From Leeuwenhoekiella palythoae (GTDB lineage Bacteria; Bacteroidota; Bacteroidia; Flavobacteriales; Flavobacteriaceae): 64,000 bases of DNA. The notes beneath the pieces were generated by a model. The model was not told where the DNA came from, searched no databases, and saw only the letters and a program-made list of their open reading frames with translations. Both the position numbers and the translations under genes were made by a program. Shown here piece by piece: positions 8,976-18,035 of the stretch. The first letter of the stretch is position 1, and the number at the start of each line of letters is the position of its first letter. The stretch spans positions 536,458 through 600,457 of the forward strand of contig NZ_FQXT01000001.1 of NCBI RefSeq assembly GCF_900130045.1, read 5' to 3'.

Positions 8976-10261
8976 AACTTACCGAATAAAGCGTTTCGAA
9001 AAATAAACAATAATACCAGTAAATAAAGCACATAGCTCAGCAAATGCCCCATTGCTGCGCCCACAAAACCGTAATCCTGAATAAAGAAGACGCTACTAAA
9101 ATAAATAATACTCAGCGAGAGCACTTGTGTACCTATAAAAAGCCAGAATTTATTTTTTGCCAGCATTTGGTAGGCGATCACCAAACTTGCGACTCTAAAG
9201 AAATCACCCGCCAACTGCCAGATAAAAACAGGCTGCATACCTAAGAAAGAAGGGCTGTAAACCAACCGGATAATCCAGGTTTTTATAAAGAACAGAACGA
9301 TCAATCCCGCTCCAAATAGTGGTAAAAACGTCTTGTAGAACCGAAATACTTCAGCTCTGAATTCCTTTTTTGATATCGCAGCAGACAGTTTCGGTAAAAT
9401 GTAAAGTGTAAGCAAGGTAGTCGCAAACATCAAATAATAATCAGACAACCGGAGCATCGCATCCCAATAACCAGCATTGGCTAGTCCGTCAACTGCAATG
9501 ATTTCTTGGCGAATCGCAATGTACACCCAAGGAGAAACAATTGCAGAAAACAGGGTCATTCCGCCGTAAGAAGCTAATCTTCTAAGCATAGAGCCATCAA
9601 TCTGTTCTTGAAGCAATTCCCTAAAAAGACTTCGCTTTTTCAAAACAGTGCTTAGGGTAATGAGTAAACCAATACCCGCGCTTAGCACCACGGCGAGCAT
9701 CGCCCCATAAAGCTGATAGTTAATAATTAAAATTGCGCTAAGTGCTACACCAGCCACGTTGGTGATACTGTTGATCAGAATTACCTTTTTGTAATTGCCA
9801 ATGCCGTTGATGATGTTAAGCATTAAGGCATTGAGTGTAAAAAACGGCAGCACCACTGCAAATACCTTAATGATCGTGGTGTAATTTATTTCAGCATTAA
9901 AAACTTGGGTATTGATGACTGAAGCCGTAAAAAATAGCAAAACACCCAAAAATACCGAAGCTAGAAAACCGACTTTCAAAACCGTACTTATCAGTTTTTG
10001 TAACCGGGTTTTATCTGTTTTGAATTCGGCGCTGTATTTGATCACACCGTTGCTGATGCCCAATTGCCCGATGCTTTGCAACGAACTTATAAAATTGCGT
10101 AAATCGCCCAGCACCGCCATCCCGGAGGCCCCCAAATAAAAAGCGATTAGTTTTGAAGATACTAGTCCGCAAACCAAGCGTACACCAACACCCATAGCAT
10201 TAAACGAACTGACTTTAAGCAATACGTTTTGTGTGATAAGTTGGCGTAAAAACTTAAGCAT
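8969..10261 (-). CDS. Wzx-type lipid-linked oligosaccharide flippase (O-antigen translocase)
   Basis: The 430-residue polytopic protein has about 12 membrane segments. Its beginning (SSFNAMGVGVRLVCGLVSSKLIAFYLG) and the following LGASGMAVLGDLRNF are typical of the O-antigen translocase branch of the MOP/MATE superfamily. It would flip undecaprenyl-diphosphate-linked repeat units to the periplasmic side. It overlaps the aminotransferase gene by 8 bases upstream and the acyltransferase by 7 bases downstream. No Wzy polymerase or Wzz is visible in the window. Confidence 0.87.
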   Translation of the reverse strand: MLKFLRQLITQNVLLKVSSFNAMGVGVRLVCGLVSSKLIAFYLGASGMAVLGDLRNFISSLQSIGQLGISNGVIKYSAEFKTDKTRLQKLISTVLKVGFLASVFLGVLLFFTASVINTQVFNAEINYTTIIKVFAVVLPFFTLNALMLNIINGIGNYKKVILINSITNVAGVALSAILIINYQLYGAMLAVVLSAGIGLLITLSTVLKKRSLFRELLQEQIDGSMLRRLASYGGMTLFSAIVSPWVYIAIRQEIIAVDGLANAGYWDAMLRLSDYYLMFATTLLTLYILPKLSAAISKKEFRAEVFRFYKTFLPLFGAGLIVLFFIKTWIIRLVYSPSFLGMQPVFIWQLAGDFFRVASLVIAYQMLAKNKFWLFIGTQVLSLSIIYFSSVFFIQDYGFVGAAMGHLLSYVLYLLVLLFIFRNALFGKLC

Positions 10262-11354
10262 TATACAGATTTAAAATGCTGATGATTTGAGTTACTTCTT
10301 CAGCATTTAAAGTTGGATTCAAAGGAATACTCACGCAGGTTTGAGCCACCTTTTCGGCTAGCGGAAAGTTCAAATGATTATAGGCTTTCAAAGCTTTTTG
10401 TTGATACGGCGGAATCGCATAATGCACTCCAAAACCGACTTCAGATTTTTTTAAATAACTGAGGAAATGATCTCGGTTTTCTACCAGAATGACAAAGAGA
10501 TGAAAAACGTGCTGCGCTGAAGTATCCCAAAACGGCAAAGTGATTTTCGGATTGGTGATCTCTGCTAGGTAACGTGTTGCGATCGCTCTGCGTTGCAGAT
10601 TTTCTGCATTCAAGTTTTTCAGTTTTTCACTTAAAAAAGCCGCTTGTAAAGTATCAAGACGCGAATTAAAACCGGCATAACTATTTTCAGCAAAAGAGGT
10701 TCTTCCATAATTGCGCAAGCTTTTAATAAGAGTTATCAAAGTTTCGTCATTAGAAGTTACTGCTCCGCCGTCTCCCAATGCACCCAGGTTTTTAGTAGGG
10801 TAAAAACTGAACGCTGCCGCATCGCCAAAACTTCCTGCTTTCTTGGTATCCAAAGTAGCTCCGTGCGCTTGAGCCGCATCTTCGATAAACAATAAATTGT
10901 GCTTTTGAGCATAAGCCGCAACAACTGTTACCGGGCCTAGTTGTCCATATAAATGCGTGATCAAGATTGCTTTTACAGAAGAATTAGGCTCGGGTAGCTG
11001 CTCTAGATCCATATTAAAGGTGGAGGTTTCAATCTCGACAAAAACCGGTTTTAAACCCGCGTGTATTACAGCAAGAACGGTCGCGATATACGAATTGGCC
11101 GCCATCAAAACGTCGTCGCCTTCCTTCAGTTTTCCTAAGTACTTATAGCCTTCGAAAATCAATTGAAGCGCATCAAGACCATTGCCCGTTCCTAAACAGT
11201 AGTTGGTACCGCAGTAGTGAGCAAACTCGTGTTCAAACCGGGTTACGGCCTCACCAAGAATATAATCGCCCTGGTGCAGCGTATTTTTAAAAGCAGCCGT
11301 GAGCACTTCTTTATGAGGCGCATTGAGTTTCTTTAAATCTAAAAATGGAATCAT
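10254..11354 (-). CDS. DegT/DnrJ/EryC1/StrS aminotransferase, FdtB-type
   Basis: The 366-residue fold-type I PLP enzyme shows GTGNGLDALQL near residue 55, the PLP-ring Asp in FIEDAAQAHGA (about D159) and the Schiff-base lysine in FYPTKNLGALGDGG (about K188). Together with the FdtA/QdtA-type isomerase this is best read as FdtB/QdtB, making dTDP-3-amino-3,6-dideoxyhexose with glutamate as donor. Overlaps of 4 bases with the acetyltransferase gene and 8 bases with wzx show tight coupling. Other 3- or 4-aminotransferases of the family remain possible. Confidence 0.87.
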   Translation of the reverse strand: MIPFLDLKKLNAPHKEVLTAAFKNTLHQGDYILGEAVTRFEHEFAHYCGTNYCLGTGNGLDALQLIFEGYKYLGKLKEGDDVLMAANSYIATVLAVIHAGLKPVFVEIETSTFNMDLEQLPEPNSSVKAILITHLYGQLGPVTVVAAYAQKHNLLFIEDAAQAHGATLDTKKAGSFGDAAAFSFYPTKNLGALGDGGAVTSNDETLITLIKSLRNYGRTSFAENSYAGFNSRLDTLQAAFLSEKLKNLNAENLQRRAIATRYLAEITNPKITLPFWDTSAQHVFHLFVILVENRDHFLSYLKKSEVGFGVHYAIPPYQQKALKAYNHLNFPLAEKVAQTCVSIPLNPTLNAEEVTQIISILNLYNA

Positions 11355-12352
11355 AACAAAACATTTTCAAGTTTAAAGCTATTCTTCGTCTGCAACCTAT
11401 AGGTACGCTGAATCCTGGTGCGTGCGCCAAAAGTTTCCTTCCAAAACTGCAAGCCAGCATTGAGTTTAGTTCCTGCCTGCTCATTTGAAGTACCAAAATC
11501 GAAATACCATTTATGAGAAAAATGAAACTCTATCAGCTGCTGAAATAAGAAGTCTAAAGCACCTTGTTTTTTACCTTCAGGAGTTGCTGAAATATATTGC
11601 ACGTGCGCCACCACTTGCGTTTCAAAAATGGTCGCGCCTGCTAAAAGTTGGTTTTGCGCATCTCGCACTTGAAATTGATGAATATTGTATTTGAAACGCT
11701 TTGCAAGCGTTGTAATTTCTGCTAAAGAATGTGTGGGTTCGGCATCGTGCTGTGCTTCGAGATTTGGGATCAGCACTTGGTCCCAGAAGGGTTCAAAGTC
11801 AGTTGTTTTTTGGATGGTAAATCCGGCTTTGACAGCTTGATTCACCGCATTTTTTCGCGAACTATTCAATGGAATACGATTGCGGTAATCGATTACCGCT
11901 GTGGTCTCAGCCTTAATGAGTTTAGCTTCGGTGAGAAAAAGAAAGTAATCCAGTTCGTCTCCCGGCAACTCCTGATAAAATTGCGGTAGCATTTTAAGTT
12001 CGAGCTCTTCGATTCCGCTTTGCGAAAGAAAACCAAGAAGTTCTTTAAATAACTCCAAGACTTCTTTCAGTCTAATTTCGGCATCTAAAACGAGTCCGCC
12101 ATACGTCAAACCTTGATGCGAATAAAGCGTAGCTCCTACTCTATTTGCCGGCAAAACAGCACGTAGTTTTTCATCCTTAAAGATCAATAAACTGAAATCT
12201 TCAAAGCGGTCTTGATGGTATTGCATAAAATCCCGCTGAAACAAAAAAGACGTATTTTTTGAGCCTTTATAGGTTCCGTTTAGAGAAGCGGCAAAACGAT
12301 CCCAACGCGATTTATATTCCCGGGAATATGATATGATCTGATACTGTGACAA
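11351..12352 (-). CDS. FemAB-like tandem-GNAT acetyltransferase, possible FdhC-type sugar N-acetyltransferase
   Basis: The 333-residue protein has a FemABX-like double-GNAT layout: an N-terminal half with LLIFKDEKLRAVLPANRVG and a C-terminal half with LLAGATIFETQVVAHVQYISATPEGKKQGALDFLFQQLI. It is the first gene of the operon with FdtB, Wzx and acyltransferase. A tandem-GNAT protein, FdhC of Acinetobacter, is known to acetylate dTDP-3-amino-3,6-dideoxyhexoses, so completing the Fuc3NAc/Qui3NAc pathway is the likeliest job. No hexapeptide-repeat FdtC is present in the window, which supports this. A role in cell-wall aminoacylation is less likely here. Confidence 0.72.
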   Translation of the reverse strand: MSQYQIISYSREYKSRWDRFAASLNGTYKGSKNTSFLFQRDFMQYHQDRFEDFSLLIFKDEKLRAVLPANRVGATLYSHQGLTYGGLVLDAEIRLKEVLELFKELLGFLSQSGIEELELKMLPQFYQELPGDELDYFLFLTEAKLIKAETTAVIDYRNRIPLNSSRKNAVNQAVKAGFTIQKTTDFEPFWDQVLIPNLEAQHDAEPTHSLAEITTLAKRFKYNIHQFQVRDAQNQLLAGATIFETQVVAHVQYISATPEGKKQGALDFLFQQLIEFHFSHKWYFDFGTSNEQAGTKLNAGLQFWKETFGARTRIQRTYRLQTKNSFKLENVLL

Positions 12353-12401
12353 CGTGAAATTTTAAGGGAAAATACAAAAATAACCTCCGTTTGAAGCAAA
12401 C

Positions 12402-12427
12402 AAAAAAGCACCTTTTAAAAGGTGCTT
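12402..12427 (-). terminator. Intrinsic terminator after the 12450-12815 lipoprotein gene
   Basis: Read on the minus strand, AAAGCACC and GGTGCTTT pair around a short AT-rich loop and are followed by a run of T. Confidence 0.7.
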
Positions 12428-12449
12428 TACGTGTATATAATAGTTTTTA

Positions 12450-12815
12450 CTACTCGGTAACTGTGATGGTATATTTATCTATGGAAGTGATGTAAAAATT
12501 AGCATCTCCGTTAGATGCTTTATTGGTCACTTCAAGATAATCTTCTCCTGTAAAATCAACACCGGGAACATATTTAATAGTAAAAGCATCAAGCAAAACC
12601 TCGCCGTGTTCCGGTTGAACGCTTACTTCGCGACCACCTTCTATAGGTGCTGAATCCCGCTGCGCGACAATTAGTGTATCATTTATCGCAACTTGAAGTG
12701 CTGCAGTTGTCGTGGTAATCTCCGTATCATCAGCATTACATGCACATAGTATTAAAAGACTAGCGAGTACTGCAAAAAAATTAAATTTCATCTGTTCTGG
12801 TTTGTTGTTCATCAA
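12450..12815 (-). CDS. Small lipoprotein with an Ig/cadherin-like domain
   Basis: The 121-residue product has a hydrophobic N-terminus ending in the lipobox LCAC, so it is probably lipidated and exported. If translation starts at the second Met (12791) the signal peptide is of normal length. The mature part has the motif VQPEHGEVLLDAFTIKYVPGVDFTGEDYLEV, which resembles the Big_9/cadherin-like repeats of Bacteroidota surface proteins, here as one copy. It is monocistronic with its own terminator. Function unknown; the fold assignment is moderate. Confidence 0.7.
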   Translation of the reverse strand: MMNNKPEQMKFNFFAVLASLLILCACNADDTEITTTTAALQVAINDTLIVAQRDSAPIEGGREVSVQPEHGEVLLDAFTIKYVPGVDFTGEDYLEVTNKASNGDANFYITSIDKYTITVTE

Positions 12816-12871
12816 CTAGATGATAAACTACGTAAAAGGTTGCGTACTAACACACAATATGCTGTAAAAAC

Positions 12872-12904
12872 AAAAAGCACCCCCAATTATGGAAGTGCTT
12901 TTTC
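12872..12904 (-). terminator. Intrinsic terminator after typA
   Basis: On the minus strand AAAAGCAC pairs with GTGCTTTTT across a loop of about 14 bases and ends in T. It lies 21 bases past the typA stop. Confidence 0.65.
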
Positions 12905-12924
12905 TGTCATTTATTTGCTAGCGC

Positions 12925-14721
12925 TTAGATGGCTTTGCTGCGCTTGCGCTCGTTTTCAGTAAGCAAAATTTTACGTAAACGTAAGTGATTTGGCGTTACT
13001 TCAACGTACTCATCCTTTTGAATATATTCTAAGGCTTCTTCTAAGCTGAATTTGATCGCAGGAACAATTTTAGCCTTGTCATCTGCACCCGAAGAACGTA
13101 CGTTAGAAAGTTTTTTGGTTTTTGTGATGTTCACGGTCATATCATCCTGACGTGAGTTTTCACCAATTACCTGACCTTCATAAATATCTTCACCCGGATC
13201 AACGAAGAAACGACCTCGATCCTGAAGTTTGTCGATAGAATAAGGGATTGCTGTACCTTTTTCCATAGAAACTAGTGAACCATTTAAACGCTCAGGAATA
13301 CCTCCTTTTAATGGCTGATATTCTTTATAACGGTGTGCCATAATTGCCTCACCAGCGGTTGCAGTCAATAATTGATTACGTAAACCAATGATACCACGCG
13401 ATGGAATGATAAACTCACAAACCATACGGTCACCTTTAGCTTCCATACTCAACATCTCCCCTTTTCTCAAGGTTACGAATTCAACCGCTTTACCAGAAAC
13501 ATTCTCCGGTAAGTCAATCGTTAATTCTTCAACCGGCTCACATTTAACACCATCGATCTCTTTAATGATTACCTGTGGCTGACCGATTTGCAGTTCGTAT
13601 CCTTCACGACGCATCGTCTCGATCAAAACAGATAAGTGCAATACCCCACGACCGTAAACCATAAATTTATCGGCGCTGTCTGTCTCCTCTACACGTAATG
13701 CAAGGTTTTTCTCTAATTCTTTAGTCAGACGATCTTTGATATGACGTGAAGTCACAAACTTTCCGTCTTTACCGAAGAAAGGCGAATCGTTGATCGTAAA
13801 CAACATACTCATCGTAGGCTCATCGATTGCGATGGTTTTAAGCGCTTCAGGATTTTCAAAATCGGCAACAGTATCACCAATTTCAAAACCTTCAAGACCT
13901 ACTAGCGCACAAATATCTCCTGCCTGAACCTCAGCCACTTTAATTCGACCTAGACCTTCAAAAGTGTGTAATTCTTTAATACGTGATTTTTTAATGCTTC
14001 CGTCACGCTTTACAAGTGAAACCTGCATTCCTTCTTTTAACGTACCACGCTGCAAACGACCAATCGCGATACGACCGGTAAATGAAGAGTAATCTAAAGA
14101 AGTGATCAACATTTGCACCGTACCTTCTTCAATTTTTGGCGAAGGAATATGCTCCATTACCATATCAAGAAGCGGCTCAATATTTTCAGTTTGCTTTTGC
14201 CAGTCTTCGCTCATCCAGTTGTTCTTTGCTGAACCATAAACTGCAGGGAAATCTAGCTGCCACTCTTCTGCACCCAACTCAAACATCAAGTCAAAAACTT
14301 TCTCGTGCACTTCGTCTGGCGTACAGTTTTCTTTATCAACTTTGTTGATCACCACACAAGGCTTCAACCCTAAGTCAATCGCTTTTTGAAGTACAAAACG
14401 CGTTTGTGGCATAGGACCTTCAAAGGCATCTACAAGTAGTAAAACCCCGTCTGCCATATTTAAAACACGCTCTACCTCACCACCAAAGTCGGCGTGACCA
14501 GGAGTATCAATGATATTGATCTTAGTATCCTTATAGGTTACAGAAACGTTCTTTGAAGTAATGGTAATACCACGTTCACGCTCAAGATCATTGTTATCAA
14601 GAATGAGGTCACCGGTGTTTTCGTTTTCACGAAACAACTGACAATGGTACATAATTTTGTCTACCAAAGTAGTCTTACCGTGGTCAACGTGCGCGATAAT
14701 CGCAATGTTTTTAATATCCAT
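12925..14721 (-). CDS. typA: Ribosome-associated GTPase TypA/BipA
   Basis: The 598-residue translational GTPase has G1 AHVDHGKTT, the RGITI switch, [15 protein letters not shown] (G3) and NKVDK (G4), then EF-Tu-like and EF-G-like domains and the BipA C-terminal domain ([20 protein letters not shown]). Length is normal for the family. TypA binds the 70S ribosome and helps assembly and growth under stress or cold. The gene stands alone between a -7 promoter box and its own terminator. Confidence 0.96.
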   Translation of the reverse strand: MDIKNIAIIAHVDHGKTTLVDKIMYHCQLFRENENTGDLILDNNDLERERGITITSKNVSVTYKDTKINIIDTPGHADFGGEVERVLNMADGVLLLVDAFEGPMPQTRFVLQKAIDLGLKPCVVINKVDKENCTPDEVHEKVFDLMFELGAEEWQLDFPAVYGSAKNNWMSEDWQKQTENIEPLLDMVMEHIPSPKIEEGTVQMLITSLDYSSFTGRIAIGRLQRGTLKEGMQVSLVKRDGSIKKSRIKELHTFEGLGRIKVAEVQAGDICALVGLEGFEIGDTVADFENPEALKTIAIDEPTMSMLFTINDSPFFGKDGKFVTSRHIKDRLTKELEKNLALRVEETDSADKFMVYGRGVLHLSVLIETMRREGYELQIGQPQVIIKEIDGVKCEPVEELTIDLPENVSGKAVEFVTLRKGEMLSMEAKGDRMVCEFIIPSRGIIGLRNQLLTATAGEAIMAHRYKEYQPLKGGIPERLNGSLVSMEKGTAIPYSIDKLQDRGRFFVDPGEDIYEGQVIGENSRQDDMTVNITKTKKLSNVRSSGADDKAKIVPAIKFSLEEALEYIQKDEYVEVTPNHLRLRKILLTENERKRSKAI

Positions 14722-14742
14722 AGAGGCCTTATTTTAAGGGCG

Positions 14743-14750
14743 CAAATATA
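14743..14750 (-). promoter_or_regulatory. Bacteroidota -7 promoter box for typA
   Basis: On the minus strand this is TATATTTG, a perfect TAnnTTTG, 22 bases before the typA ATG. The leader would be short. Confidence 0.5.
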
Positions 14751-15000
14751 GTGGTAATTAATGGATTATAAGCGACTTATTCCTATAATGTTTTGAGGTC
14801 TTAAAAAAGCTTAGAAAAAGCGCTAATATTTTGATTTTCAAGGTTAAAATACAACCATTTTTTAATGCTGGCTTAACTTGTTTTATCCCTTTAATCTTCA
14901 AGTACTAATTCTCACCTGTAAAAGAGACCTTTCGAAATGCATTTTCAACAAAAACATAATCTTCTACAAAGCCGTATCTTTACCGCTTAAATTTATACTG

Positions 15001-15816
15001 ATGAAACTTTCAAATATTCCCAAAATAAAACACACTGACGGTAACAACTTTTTTCTGCTTGCAGGGCCTTGCGCGATCGAAGGCGAAGAGATGGCACTTC
15101 GCATCGCTGAAGAGATCGTTAGCATTACCGATAAACTGAAAATTCCTTACGTATTTAAAGGAAGTTTTAAAAAAGCTAATCGTAGCCGAATTGACAGCTT
15201 TACCGGAATTGGCGATGAAAAAGCACTGAAGATCTTACGCAAAGTTTCAGAGACTTTTGATGTTCCTACCGTAACGGATATTCACGTAAATGAGGACGCC
15301 GCAATGGCTGCAGAATATGTAGATGTGCTTCAAATCCCGGCATTCTTAGTACGTCAAACTGATCTTGTGGTCGCAGCCGCAGAAACCGGAAAAGTGGTCA
15401 ACTTAAAAAAAGGACAATTTATGAGTCCGGAAGCAATGAAGCACGCTGTAACAAAAGTGACTGATACCGGCAATGAAAATGTCTGGATCACAGACCGCGG
15501 AACGATGTTTGGCTACCAAGATCTTATCGTTGATTTTAGGGGGATTCCTACTATGAAAAGTTATGCTCCCACCGTGCTTGACGTTACGCACAGTTTGCAA
15601 CAGCCTAACCAAAGTAGCGGCGTAACCGGCGGTCGCCCGGAATTAATCGGTACAATGGCCAAAGCGGGTATCGCTGCCGGAGTTGACGGTTTGTTTATCG
15701 AGACGCATTTTGATCCTAAAAACGCAAAAAGTGATGGTGCTAATATGCTTGACCTAAGTTTATTGGAAGGCCTGTTGACCAAGCTCGTTGCGATACGCCA
15801 AGTAGTGATCGACTAA
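15001..15816 (+). CDS. kdsA: 3-deoxy-8-phosphooctulonate synthase (KDO-8-P synthase)
   Basis: The 271-residue TIM-barrel enzyme condenses phosphoenolpyruvate with arabinose-5-phosphate to make KDO-8-phosphate for the LPS core. Diagnostic segments are FFLLAGPCAIEG, PYVFKGSFKKANRSR, FLVRQTDLVVAAAETGKVVNLKKGQF and TDRGTMFGYQDLIVDFRG. I start it at ATG 15001 rather than at an upstream in-frame codon at 14878: the extra 41 residues are not part of the family, and the usual length is about 270-280. A terminator follows at once, so it is monocistronic. Confidence 0.96.
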   Translation: MKLSNIPKIKHTDGNNFFLLAGPCAIEGEEMALRIAEEIVSITDKLKIPYVFKGSFKKANRSRIDSFTGIGDEKALKILRKVSETFDVPTVTDIHVNEDAAMAAEYVDVLQIPAFLVRQTDLVVAAAETGKVVNLKKGQFMSPEAMKHAVTKVTDTGNENVWITDRGTMFGYQDLIVDFRGIPTMKSYAPTVLDVTHSLQQPNQSSGVTGGRPELIGTMAKAGIAAGVDGLFIETHFDPKNAKSDGANMLDLSLLEGLLTKLVAIRQVVID

Positions 15817-15853
15817 AAAGTTTCGGTTTTAACATAATATATATTTAATAATT

Positions 15854-15898
15854 AAAAGGTTCTCAAAAGCGCTGCTTTTGTAGAACCTTTATTTTTTC
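15854..15898 (+). terminator. Intrinsic terminator after kdsA
   Basis: AAAGGTTCT at 15855 pairs with AGAACCTTT ending at 15890, with a further inner pairing CAAAAGC/GCTTTTG, followed by a T-rich tail. Confidence 0.8.
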
Positions 15899-16024
15899 GG
15901 TCCTATTTTGCCAAATTCTAAAAATCCAAGGCCTTTCGGCATTAGGTATTGAAAATTAAAAATTTAGAGAATCACCAGTAAACTAAATTCTTAGTACATT
16001 TAAGTACAATCAAAAGACATTATT

Positions 16025-17929
16025 ATGAAACACTTACGCCTTTCGGCATTTTTGGCCTTTACTGCTTTAAGCCTTCTTTCTTGCTCAGACGAACCTAAAG
16101 AAACTCCGCTTAGCATTGGTAATCTTGAACTTTCAGAAACCAAACCTTCACCGGGTGATAGTCTAAAAATAGCCTACACTTCAAAAGATTCGTTGGTTCC
16201 TGAAGCATTTTATGTGTATACCGTGGCTTCATCTGCGTATCCTGTAGACCTCAATTTGGTTAAAGATGGTGAGCGTTTTACCGATGCTATCAAAATACCG
16301 GATTCTGCCGATGGTTTGATCTTTCACTTTAAGAATGGGGAAGAATATGAAGCCAATGGCGAAAAGGGGTATACGGTAAATCTTTATGATGCTGAGGGGG
16401 AAATGCTTCCTTCCTCAAAAGTGGCCATTGCTCATTACATCTCCGGCCGAGGAAGTTATTACGGAATCAAAACGGAATCTGATTCAACCTTAGCAGCTTA
16501 CACTCAAGCTTTGGAAAATGACGCCGCTAGCAGTGAAGACTGGCTGTTGCCACAAATCTATTTAATGAGCCGTTCTGATGCTGAACAAGCAAATACGCTA
16601 GCTCAAAAAACTATTGATTCGTATTCTGGAAAAACACTTACCGAAAAGGATTATACAACCCTTTTTAGACTGGCTCAATTTAAAAAAGATCAACCGGCTC
16701 AAGATTCGTTATTAGCTATTTTAAAAACGGAATATCCTAAAAACACTTGGGTGCTCAACAATTATGTCTCTCAAATGCGTCAGGCAAAAAGTGTGGATGA
16801 ACAGTTAGAAATTCTAGATGATTTTAATGAAAACTCCGGAGCCGATGGGACTCAGAAAGACTTTTTATATCGTACGATTGCGACCACATTTTTAGAAAAT
16901 GGGAATATTGAAGCGTATACAGAGTATATGGATAAAGCTTCTGATGATATGTCTAAGGCTTCCATCTTGAATAATCTAGCTTGGGAACGTGCCGAAAATG
17001 GTGAAGAGTTAGAAGTTGCGGAAACTATGTCAAAACAATCTCTAGACATCATCGATGCCCAAAAATCAGATAAACCTGATTATTATACTGCAAAGCAGTT
17101 TGAAAAGAGCTTAGCTTCTACTAAAGCGATGTATTCTGACACCTACGGCCTGATTTTATTCAAACAAGGAAAGGTTAAAGAAGCAATCGCTGCTCAGGAA
17201 GTAGCCGTTGCAGACCGCGCAACCGCAGACGTGACTGAGCGCTACTTACAATTCTTGACTGCTGATGAGCAATATGATAAAGTGGTGGAAAAAGCTACAG
17301 AATACATCAAAGACGGCAATGGAACTAGTGCTACTAAAGAATATTTGAAGACCGCATATACAGCCTCAGAGCAAGATGAAGACTTTGAAAACTATTTGAG
17401 TGGACTCGAAAAAATTGCGCACGATAATGCTTTAGCCGAATTGAAAAAAGAAATGATTGATGAGGAAGCACCAACCTTTAACCTGAAGAATTTAAATGGT
17501 GAAGAAATCGCACTGACGGATCTTAAAGGAAAAACGGTGGTACTTGACTTCTGGGCAACCTGGTGCGGACCGTGTAAAATCTCGTTCCCGGGAATGCAAA
17601 AAGCAGTGACTAAATATGCTGATAACGATCAGGTTGAATTCTTATTTATAGATACTTGGGAAAGCACCAGCGGCGAGGCTCGTGAAAAAGGAGTTTCTGA
17701 TTTTATCGCCTCTAATGCATACACCTTTAACGTGCTTATGGATACGCCCAAAGAAGAAGGAAGTCGGGAATATGATGTGGTTTCTGCTTATGAAGTTGAC
17801 GGAATTCCAACGAAATTTGTGCTAGGCCCAGACGGAAAAATCAAGTTTAAAGCCGTAGGCTTTGATGGCAATACAGACGGTCTGGTTGAAGAACTTGATA
17901 TGATGATCGCACTAGCTAGTGGGCAATAA
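16025..17929 (+). CDS. TlpA-family thioredoxin lipoprotein with a long helical N-terminal region
   Basis: The 634-residue product has a lipoprotein signal (lipobox LLSC, Cys20), an N-terminal beta-rich segment, then TPR-like helices from about residue 150 to 470. At the C-terminus there is a TlpA/ResA-type thioredoxin domain with the redox motif WCGPC at Cys514 and Cys517 and the cis-Pro region GIPTKFVLG. It is probably anchored to an envelope membrane, where it would reduce or isomerise disulfides of a partner held by the helical part. It is monocistronic, between the kdsA terminator and a bidirectional terminator. Confidence 0.88.
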   Translation: MKHLRLSAFLAFTALSLLSCSDEPKETPLSIGNLELSETKPSPGDSLKIAYTSKDSLVPEAFYVYTVASSAYPVDLNLVKDGERFTDAIKIPDSADGLIFHFKNGEEYEANGEKGYTVNLYDAEGEMLPSSKVAIAHYISGRGSYYGIKTESDSTLAAYTQALENDAASSEDWLLPQIYLMSRSDAEQANTLAQKTIDSYSGKTLTEKDYTTLFRLAQFKKDQPAQDSLLAILKTEYPKNTWVLNNYVSQMRQAKSVDEQLEILDDFNENSGADGTQKDFLYRTIATTFLENGNIEAYTEYMDKASDDMSKASILNNLAWERAENGEELEVAETMSKQSLDIIDAQKSDKPDYYTAKQFEKSLASTKAMYSDTYGLILFKQGKVKEAIAAQEVAVADRATADVTERYLQFLTADEQYDKVVEKATEYIKDGNGTSATKEYLKTAYTASEQDEDFENYLSGLEKIAHDNALAELKKEMIDEEAPTFNLKNLNGEEIALTDLKGKTVVLDFWATWCGPCKISFPGMQKAVTKYADNDQVEFLFIDTWESTSGEAREKGVSDFIASNAYTFNVLMDTPKEEGSREYDVVSAYEVDGIPTKFVLGPDGKIKFKAVGFDGNTDGLVEELDMMIALASGQ

Positions 17930-17995
17930 GCGACAACTTATATAATTACTTCCTCAGCTATAATTACCTCTGAGTCCAAATCCTAAACTACCAAT

Positions 17996-18034
17996 AAACC
18001 CCGGTACAAAAGCTATTTGCACCGGGGTTTCCAT
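17996..18034. terminator. Bidirectional terminator between the TlpA gene and the DUF1624 pseudogene
   Basis: AAACCCCGGT at 17996-18005 pairs perfectly with ACCGGGGTTT at 18021-18030. It serves the two convergent genes. Confidence 0.8.
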
Positions 18035-18035
18035 T

